The notes under the pieces: generated by a model | Told to the model about the DNA's origin: nothing | What the model saw: the letters and a program-made list of their open reading frames with translations, nothing else | Database searches by the model: none | Translations under genes and position numbers: made by a program | Part shown: in pieces, positions 56,053-64,000 of the stretch | How the letters are laid out: every line of letters starts with the position of its first letter | Numbering within the stretch: the stretch's first letter is position 1 | From: Coleophoma eucalyptorum | Lineage: Eukaryota > Ascomycota > Leotiomycetes > Helotiales > Dermateaceae | NCBI GenBank assembly: GCA_026120035.1 | Contig: JALRME010000019.1 | Location: forward strand, 186,001 to 250,000 | Reading direction: 5' to 3' | DNA length: 64,000 nt

Positions 56053-58971
56053 ATGGATGTTAATCAAGTGCTCGAGAACTCCCTCTCCCCAGGTCAGTCT
56101 TCTGAGGTAACGAAGCAGCTTGAATATGGTATACTGACACCAGGTAGTGGCCGATGTCCGAAAGTCTGCTGAAGACTCCCTCGCCGCTGCTGCTGATGCC
56201 AACTTTGTAGGTTTGCCCCACTAGACCGCATCTTCAGCTATGCGCAAAAGATTTGCACTGACAGTTTACTTCACAGGCTCAATACCTCACGGTCCTCGTA
56301 CAAGAGCTTGCAAAGGAAGATGCCCCGGCACATATCCGACAAGCTGCTGGTATCGCTTTAAAGAACGCATTTACTGCACGAGAATATTCGAGGCAACGTG
56401 AACTGCAGGAGAAGTGGCTTTCAACTGAGGAGGAGACCAAGAAGGTTGTGAGAGACCTCTCTCTTCAAGCTCTTGCATCCAACAATGCCCTAGCTGGACA
56501 AGCTGCTGCACAAGTCGTCTCCTCGATAGCTGCCATCGAACTTCCACGAGACCAATGGCCAGAGTTGATGGCCTCGTTAGTGCGCAGTGTAGGAGAGGGT
56601 AGTGATCACCTTAAGCAAGCTTGCCTTACCACTATCGGTTTTATCTGCGAAAGCCAAGACCAAGAGCTTCGAAACAGTCTTGTTGGTCACTCCAATGCGA
56701 TCCTCACAGCAGTTGTGCAGGGAGCAAGAAAGGAGGAGCCAAATATGGAGGTCCGTCTCGCAGCCATCCACGCTTTGGGAGACTCCCTTGAGTTTGTGGA
56801 TAGCAACTTCAAGAATGAGGGAGAGCGAAACTATATTATGCAAGTCATTTGCGAAGCTACACAAGCTTCTGATTCAAGGGTGCAACAAGGTGCTTTTGGA
56901 TGTCTCAACAGAATCATGTCCTTGTACTATGACCACATGCGCTTCTATATGGAGAAGGCCCTTTTTGGTCTTACTATTATGGGCATGAAGAACGAGGAAG
57001 AGGATGTTGCAAAGCTTGCAGTAGAGTTCTGGAGTACAGTTTGTGAGGAGGAAATTGCTATCGAGGATGATAACGCACAGGTTAGTAACTGTCATCCTGT
57101 GCTTCAGATTTTTAAGTGCTAACATAATCAGGTGGAACGGGCTGATGAGATGCGACCTTTCTATAACTTCTGCCGAGTCGCAACAAACGAGGTCGTTCCA
57201 GTTCTTCTTATGCTCTTGACAAAGCAAGATGAGGATGCTGGCGATGAGGAATACAACATCTCAAAAGCAGCTTACCAATGTATACAACTTTACGCTCAAG
57301 CTGTTGGTGGGGCTATCATCCAGCCAGTTTTGAGCTTTGTAGAGCAGAACCTTCGAGCTGAAGACTGGCACCAACGAGATGCCGCAGTATCTGCTTTCGG
57401 GGCAATTATGGAGGGACCTGATGACAAGACTCTTGAGCCAATTGTCAAGCAAGCACTTCCAGTACTTATCAGCATGATGGAGGACGAGTCCATCCACGTT
57501 AAGGATTCTGCTGCCTATGCTCTAGGCAGAATCACGGAGGCATGCTCAGAGGCTATCGACCCAGTTGTACACCTTCCTCAACTCATCGCTTCATTGTTCG
57601 CAGGTTTGGTCAGTAGCCCAAAGATGGCGGGCTCATGCTGCTGGGCTCTCATGAACCTTGCTGAGCGATTCTCTGGTGAGATTGGTTGCCAAGAGAACCC
57701 CTTGTCACCTCACTTCAATGAGAGCATTAGCCGCCTCCTTCAAGTTACTGAGAGAACTGATGCCGACAACCAACTGCGAACTGCAGCCTACGAGGTGTTG
57801 AGCACTTTTGTTCAAAATGCTGCAAATGACAGCTTGCCAGCTGTGGCTTCACTTTCTGATGTCATTCTTGGCCGTCTTGAGGGAACCCTTCCACTCCGTG
57901 CTCAAGTTGTCAGTGTTGAGGATACTATTACTCTTGAGGAGATGCAGACTAGCTTGGCTGCCGTTCTTATGGCCATTGTCCAACGTCTTGAGAAGGAAAT
58001 TCAACCACAAGCAGACCGTATCATGCATGTCTTGCTTCAGGTTCTCAACTCTTGTGGACCAAAATCCGTCGTTCCTGATGCTGTCTTTGCCACTGTTAGC
58101 AGTTTGGCGAATGCACTTGAGGATGGTTTCGGCACTTACATGGAGGCTTTCTCTCCATTCCTTTACAATGCTCTTGGCAACCAAGAAGAGCCAAGTTTGT
58201 GCTCAATGGCTATTGGCTTGGTCAGCGATATTACCCGATCGATGGGACCACTGTCTCAACCATACTGCGATACATTTATGAACTACCTGTTGAACAATTT
58301 GAGAGTAAGTTTTATCGTCACAATCCAAGATTTCAAAGCTAATTACATACAGAGCACCGCACTTGCCAATCAATTCAAGCCCGCAATCCTTCAATGCTTT
58401 GGAGATATTGCCGGTGCTATCGGTGGACATTTCGAAACTTACCTGTCTGTCGTAGCACAGGTTCTTCAACAAGCTGCTACTGTTCAAGCTGCGGCTGACG
58501 GTACTTATGAGATGTTCGACTATGTCGTTTCCCTTCGCGAGGGTATCATGGATGCATGGGGTGGAATCATCGGTGCCATGAAGGCTGGAGAAAAAAGTAT
58601 GTCCTATACCACCGCTCAGGGCTCCATTTTACTAAATTTATTAGCCCAACTCCTCCAGCCATATGTTGAGTCCATCTTCACTCTTCTCAACACTGTCTGG
58701 CTCGACCAGAACCGAAGTGAAGCCTTAATGCGAGCTGCTATGGGTGTCATTGGGTAAGCTCCCTCTCCAACAAACTCTGAACCTTGCTAACCATTGTAGT
58801 GATCTCGCTGAAGCTTTCCCTAATGGAGAGTTTGCCAACTTCTACCGTGCTGACTGGCTCACTGCCATGATCAAGGACACCAAATCGAACCGCGAATTCC
58901 AAGCTCGAACAATCGATACTGCTCGATGGGCTCGTGAGCAAGTCAAGAGACAAATCAACCAATCAACATGA
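56053..58971 (+). CDS. KAP95: Importin subunit beta-1 (karyopherin beta, Kap95)
   Basis: Nuclear import receptor that carries importin-alpha/NLS cargo through the pore. Seven exons: 56053-56092, 56148-56206, 56277-57080, 57132-58304, 58353-58596, 58645-58753 and 58800-58971, 866 residues, close to yeast Kap95 (861). The start MDVNQVLENSLSP and DSLAAAADANFAQYLTVL lead into the importin-beta N-terminal (Ran-binding) repeat, then HEAT repeats throughout, e.g. EDWHQRDAAVSAFGAIMEGP, HVKDSAAYALGRITEAC and GSCCWALMNLAERF. The acidic loop EIAIEDDN before the intron at 57081 matches importin-beta. At intron 1 two AGs lie 5 nt apart; only the second (56147) keeps the frame. Confidence 0.95.
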
Positions 58972-60662
58972 GAAACTCTCAAATTGGATGCCAAAGCTCT
59001 TACAACCAGTGCTCGATGCTGACGAAAGATTTATGGTTGTCTTTGCATTATGTTTCTTCGTTATAATGGCTGGTCATTCAGAGGGGTTTGTCCTCGGCCG
59101 CCGTTTGCTCTGTTTACTCCCCTATCACAAATCCAATCGATCAGATGCAAGAACGACGATACGTTCAGCGGATCCTGGAATTGATTGGAACTTCATGCAC
59201 ATCACGACATCCTACGACCCCTGAAGCACAATAACATCATCAGCCCCAGCACTAGCCAACACATCACAACTTTGTATCAAAACACCCCTTCCCCAATCGC
59301 GCCAATACCCCCTTTGTCATCACATCACGTCATCGTTCATTTTTCGTTTTATCGTTATTTGGGTTTTGGGGCGGAGCCAGTTCTTCTTTTGCAATGCGTG
59401 CTAAAATGGAGCAATAAGAGAAGAGGCTTGCTTTCGTTTCCAACGGTTCTATAAATCTGTTTCACGCATACCCCATTTGAAAAGCTCATATCCATGAAGG
59501 ATTGGCTTTATAGAGAGCAACTGCAGAGGGCCAAGGAAGAGAGGGGGACTTGGTTTTATCACGAGTGGGATGGTATGAGATAATGTATCGATTTGGTCGA
59601 TTCGCGGTGGATGTGGACGTGGATGTGGAGGAGGCAGAGGGACATTTGCGGAGACGGGGCCCGTAGCCATGGCAAGGACTTGGTTTAGTTTGGCACTTGA
59701 TCGGAGAAAAGGGAGGAATTGGGGATAGTGAGACTTTGTAAGTGTCAAGTGATATTACAATTCTTGAATCTCGAGGAATTATTCTTCTCTACCTTTTTTT
59801 TCGATATACGTAGCCTTATTGAACCACTTGATCGGATCCCGAGTCTATGTCTTTGTTTGAATCCTATGGCTGAGTGGGTGTAAAGATGCGAACATGTGCG
59901 GAGAGTGTTGAAGTTAGTCCGCTGCTAACAGAAGTAAACGAAGCCGTGCCGTACCGCACCGCACCGCACCGAACCGTAGCAAACCTTGGTTCGGACGTAC
60001 TGTTGCTGGTCTTGTGGTGATGGCCTCGCCGTAAGCCAGTAACGGTATAGTATGGCTCTTGATTCTTAGAAGAAAAGATACTCACGTAGATCCTGCCCAA
60101 ATACTCATCCCCCTTGCCTCAGTGCATCCTCGTGGGCATAAGGCATGGAAGAGCTGCTCGGGACGAAGAGCGGGACAGAACTAACTTCGACTTGCAAGCG
60201 TGGGGTAAAGGTGCATGCTATCAACTCGAGCATGGCGGGGACTTCCGACATCCATGCCGTGCCATACCCAGCCACTTTTCTTATATCTTCTCCCTCCATC
60301 TATTCGGTATCGACGCCAATTCTGCATCTAGAGCATGCAGGGGCTTCATTGAGCGATTGCTGTGTGTCACTCGGTACAGTCAGTTAGCTGTCTAACAAGC
60401 TTAATCCAAACCGTACCGCTCCGTTGAGATAACCGGATTCCTATTCAGCCAGTTTATGAAGATTGGGCGATTGGATATTGACCTAACTGCCGCCGCACCT
60501 TTATATTCAGCTGGGTCATAATCGCTTTTTCTCTTTATTGATGTCCAATTGCTCCTCTATATCTTTATTCCTTCGCCATCCAATATCTCGCACCGACACC
60601 CAAAATTCACGTCCCCAGCAGAGAAGAACGGAGCCAAAGATAAGACAAAAGAAAAGGGAAAT
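58972..60662. other. Gene-free region between KAP95 and amidohydrolase pseudogene
   Basis: 1.7 kb. No supported gene. It contains a CCGCA-type repeat at 59949-59975 and a GGATGTGGA-rich patch near 59610-59630. Confidence 0.45.
59949..59975. repeat. CCGCA pentanucleotide microsatellite (imperfect)
   Basis: About five units of ACCGC/ACCGA in tandem, non-coding. Confidence 0.8.
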
Positions 60663-62330
60663 ATGCTGTACATGCATGCCACCATCCTGACTCTCAACCC
60701 CTCTCGAGATATCATAGTCGATGGAGCAATCCTCGTACAGCACGACACTATCGCTAATATCGGGAAGAGCGATGTTCTAACTAGGCGATATATCACGGGC
60801 ATCGAGAACGGCGAGAGGGAGGAAGAGACGAATCTGGAGGCCAAGATTGTCATTCCCGGTCTGATCAGTACGTATGTGCATACTACGCAGACTTGTTGAG
60901 GGGTGAGTGAGATTTGAATTTCATTTTCTAGCCTCGAAGATTCATGTGGGATTTGAATTGGTTTGGGAATTTTGGATCTTGATTCTGAGGGGTTTCTGCA
61001 TCTTGTTAACTTCCTTTATTTCTTGTTCTTCTGGCTGATAAGCTGTGCTTGTGAATATAGGTCTCGCAGATGACCTAGAACTTGGCTTCTGGCTCTGCGA
61101 GAGGATTTGGGTCTTGCAAGGGAATTTTACGACCGAGGATGGCTATGCCGCTGCGAGGAACAGTATTGCAGAGATGCTGAAGACGGGTACGACATGTTTT
61201 CTTGAAAGTATGGTACGTTTTCCCCCAAAGTTCGAAGATCTATTACCCTCTAGTCACTCACTTATTTTGTCCCGTTCGCTAAGAAAACCACAGATTGCAG
61301 ACCGCTATGGCTTTGACGGTCTCTGTAAGGCTTTTGAGGGGGCAAGATCGTCATGGACTCTGGGAAATATGCAGGCGATCCTAAGTGGGCTATGCATCCG
61401 GGATTGATTGAAAATCGTGAGACGAGTCTGCTAGGCGCGTTGAAGATGCACGAGAAATGGGATAGTGCTGCAAATGGATGCATCAAAGTATGATTTGGAG
61501 CACGTACGCCTAGAGGGTAAGTGTATCTAGCTACCTCGGGTTTGAAATCCGCTTCTACAGCTTAATGCTAACGAATGTAGGGTCCCCGATGATCTCTACA
61601 AAGAGATGACCACTCTCTCCCGCGAGAAGAACATCCCTATCACAATGCACTGCGCCGAAGTAACAGCATATCGCCCATACTTCTCCTCTCTCAACCACAC
61701 ACCTATGTCCTACTGCAGCTCCGTAAACCTGCTAGGTCCCTCCACAGTCCTAGTTCACATGCTGCATCTCAACGATTCAGACATCGCCGCCCTTGCAAAA
61801 ATTAATAAACGTGTCGCATACTGCCCGACCTCTAACACCAAACTAGCTTCGGGCATCGCCCGCGTCCCGGATCTGCTAAACGCTGGTGTTAATATCGGGC
61901 TCGGCGCTCCGTGCAACATCACGAATGATCTCTTCCAGTAGATGAAGCTCGCAGGCATTATCCATAAAGCCCAGTCTATGGACCCGACCATTGTGCCGGC
62001 CGAGACGGTACTTGAGATGGCGACGATCAACGGCGCGAAGCGCTTGGTCTTTAGGATACGATTGGCAGTCTGGAGGTTTGGAAGGCCGACTTTGTGGCTG
62101 TTGATATGAGGAAGGTAGGAATGCAGCCAGTTTATTATCCGGTTTGTGCTGTAGTTTATTCAGCGATGGAAAGGGATGTCGATTTAGTGGTTGTGGATGG
62201 CAAGGTTGTTGTTCAGGGCGGCGTATTGTTGTCGATGGATGAGGAAGCGGTTTAGATTGAGGCGCAGAAGAGAGGACATGAGGTGGTGGAGCTGGGCTTG
62301 GGGGTAAGGTTAGATCAAGACGGCCGTTGA
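60663..62330 (+). pseudogene. Decayed TRZ/ATZ-type amidohydrolase (SAH/guanine deaminase-like)
   Basis: Clear remains of a cytosine/guanine-deaminase-like amidohydrolase, spread over all three frames. Recognisable parts: the start [74 protein letters not shown], then [14 protein letters not shown] in another frame, NIPITMHCAEV, STVLVHMLHL, AYCPTSNTKLASGI and [20 protein letters not shown]. Introns at about 60904-61061, 61213-61292 and 61519-61579 can still be seen. Damage: a frameshift and stop at 60898, Tyr instead of the first metal-binding His (60872), a deletion with frameshift near 61336, TGA for a Trp at about 61492, loss of the Asp-containing TDG at 61905, TAG at 61939 and a frameshift near 62050. 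It cannot make an active enzyme. Described as found; no repaired form is given. Confidence 0.88.
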
Positions 62331-63071
62331 AGTGGCAGGCATAAGAATTGCCATTAAATCAAACGATGTAGGAGCAATCTTGGCTTTGAGGACTAGACGA
62401 GTTTGAATCACAGCATAGTATCTCTACAAGAGATATCATCTGGTCAAAATAGTATTGCAATCAAGACATACCGGTATGTAGACAGTTGAAAGAAAGATAT
62501 ATTGATCATAAGTCTCACCCTCGAAGTACAGACGGGCATCTACGAGTGATCATGCCAAATCACTCAGCACTTCAATCGACTCGCCGGTGTTTACTTTCTG
62601 GTTGGGAAATAATGATCCCATCAAGCTTCGCGACACTTTTTTAAACGCCCATGTTCTTTTCTTCGATTCTCGACATCTGCATCTCCAGCCATGTGACCAT
62701 TCTTAACCTTTCTATACCAAAGCAACTTCTCATCACATTTAGTGGCAATGCTGCGTTCCCGAGACCGAGTGCTCTCACTCACTCGTTTCGCTACCAAGGC
62801 TCCTTACCTAAGACACCCGCCATGCTCGCTTACCGAGGCAAAAAAATAGAGGCTTGAGGGCATTCCACGAGTCCACCCACAACCGAACCGAAGGTCGGTC
62901 CAGGGGTTTGTGAACAGACCTCTTTGACCATCTGTCATCTACTGTGCTCAAAAAGAAATCCAAGAAGTGTCTTCTTGAAAGCATATTTCAATTGGCAAAA
63001 AATTCTAGAGACGAAAAGCACAAAAGATGGAACCTCGCAAGCTCCTAGGAGTTGCGAAGAGATAATCAGAT
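62331..63071. other. Intergenic between pseudogene and tRNA-Ala
   Basis: 0.74 kb; no gene recognised. The open frame 62924-63124 is partly a translation of the tRNA. Confidence 0.5.
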
Positions 63072-63172
63072 TGGACAATCTGGGAATTGAACCCAGGACC
63101 TTCTCTAAGATTGCGGGATTCTGATCGAATCGAGCTTGCTAAAGAGAAATCATACCACTAGACCAATTGCCC
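63072..63172 (-). tRNA. tRNA-Ala (anticodon AGC) with 29-nt intron
   Basis: Minus-strand cloverleaf. Acceptor arms GGGCAAT and ATTGTCC pair fully, with a G3:U70 wobble, the main identity element for alanyl-tRNA synthetase; the discriminator base is A. The A box is TGGTCTAGTGG and the B box GGTTCAATTCC. The anticodon stem TCTCT/AGAGA flanks a loop that reads TTAGCAT once a 29-nt intron (63136-63108) after position 37 is removed. The T arm is CTGGG/CCCAG. Mature length 72 including A73. The D arm resembles tRNA-Pro, but loop, G3:U70 and A73 all point to alanine. No T-run lies directly downstream; the first TTTT is about 45 nt away, so the terminator is distant. Confidence 0.85.
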
Positions 63173-64000
63173 TGATGCTCTTTGTTGAGCTTTGATTGAA
63201 GGACTTCTTTACTAATTGGATTTATATTGTAATTGGATATACAATGGTTTGTAGTTTAGTTTTGGAACATTAACCCTTGGTCCAAATTTCTGACCTTTTG
63301 GACGCATCAAGTGGGAATGCTAACTTTTTGTATTTCTTGAAGTGTTGAATATTCGCAAATCTGAAGCATGCTCGTGATCTTCTTCCAAGCATATTTTCAA
63401 CCACCTGCTTCGTTCGTTTCGTGTCTCCGTTTTTGCTCCAGCTCCTGGTAATGGAATAATATAGCTTTTGCATATTTCAATTCTTCAAAGTCCACGGAGA
63501 GTGTATATCAGAAACCTTCCTTCTCATCTACATTTTTATTTGATTTAAAATAAATATATAACCAATCTTTGGCTCATCTATAGAGATACTACTGAAAATA
63601 ATCAAGGTCGGCATTTCTCACAACTCATGCTCTTGATCAAAATCATGTACCGTTAATGCCCCCTGCCCCCCCTCTCGCGCTTTCCTTTTATAGTTCATTG
63701 ATACACAAGCAAAGTAGATTACCTATTCAATTACTTACTGGTATTTGGGGGGGGGGGGGCTTAAATATGATATCAAAAAGCTTGTGGCTTGTGCAAAGTT
63801 TTAGATGGTACTTATAGTGGTGAGATGAAGTCGTCGGGTAGTTGCTTAACGTTGACTTTAAATATCAACAATATGCGAAAAGTGGTAGCCAGGTAAGCTT
63901 CTCAATATTTGTTATGCCAAGTGGCCCTAATTACTGGACTCTTCTTGAGAAATAAAAAAAAGAAGACTCGTTCCAATCACTAATTATTTCAACGATTGAC
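63173..64000. other. Right-end intergenic sequence
   Basis: 0.83 kb, AT-rich, no recognised gene. It contains a G13 run at 63747-63759. Confidence 0.5.
63747..63759. repeat. G13 homopolymer
   Basis: Thirteen guanines in AT-rich non-coding sequence. Confidence 0.9.

Noticed and set aside
62924..63124. 66-codon frame ending in an EPRTF-type peptide
   Set aside because: This is the familiar translation of a tRNA gene T arm on the opposite strand.
1..64000. CRISPR arrays, bacterial operons, insertion sequences, rRNA genes
   Set aside because: None seen on inspection; the window is fungal nuclear DNA and repeats present are microsatellites or minisatellites.

Overview
The window reads as nuclear DNA of a filamentous ascomycete. 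Genes carry several short introns (about 44-75 nt) with GT-AG ends and RCTRAC-like branch points, intergenic gaps are compact, and the proteins are typical of Pezizomycotina. A leotiomycete (Helotiales-like) is my guess from the look of the proteins; it is an inference. No bacterial, viral or intact transposon genes were seen.

Layout, left to right. 1-13 kb holds core genes: PAN3 (poly(A) deadenylase subunit, 5' end unresolved), SHB17-like bisphosphatase, a small membrane-anchored coiled-coil protein, SLS1 (mitochondrial expression), NSE3 (Smc5/6 complex), SF3B5/YSF3 (U2 snRNP) and a zf-C6H2-like zinc-finger protein. 13-23 kb holds a DUF967/UPF0303 gene with an unresolved 5' part, an SDR oxidoreductase, ALO1 (D-arabinono-1,4-lactone oxidase), LSM7 and a regulator whose Zn2Cys6 cluster is C-terminal.

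24-31.7 kb looks accessory. It carries an ACC-synthase-like aminotransferase, a fungal-specific transcription factor without a zinc cluster, an AT-rich spacer, an M38-type amidohydrolase and a LaeA-like methyltransferase, followed by 3.4 kb with no gene. This is the best candidate in the window for a small, poorly described metabolic gene group, although it has no PKS or NRPS backbone gene.

35-59 kb returns to core functions: a VHS-GAT (LSB5-like) sorting protein, a 1,408-residue prion-like RRM protein with tandem repeats, TYW3, MIC19, a ferric reductase behind a 3-kb upstream region, LEU4 with a Gcn4/CPC1-type site upstream, and KAP95 (importin beta-1). 60-64 kb holds a decayed amidohydrolase pseudogene and an intron-containing tRNA-Ala(AGC) gene.

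The exon models were built by hand from splice signals and reading phase. For almost every gene the spliced exons sum to a multiple of three and rejoin the expected family sequence. The PAN3 5' end, the first exon of the RRM gene and the exons upstream of the DUF967 gene remain uncertain.
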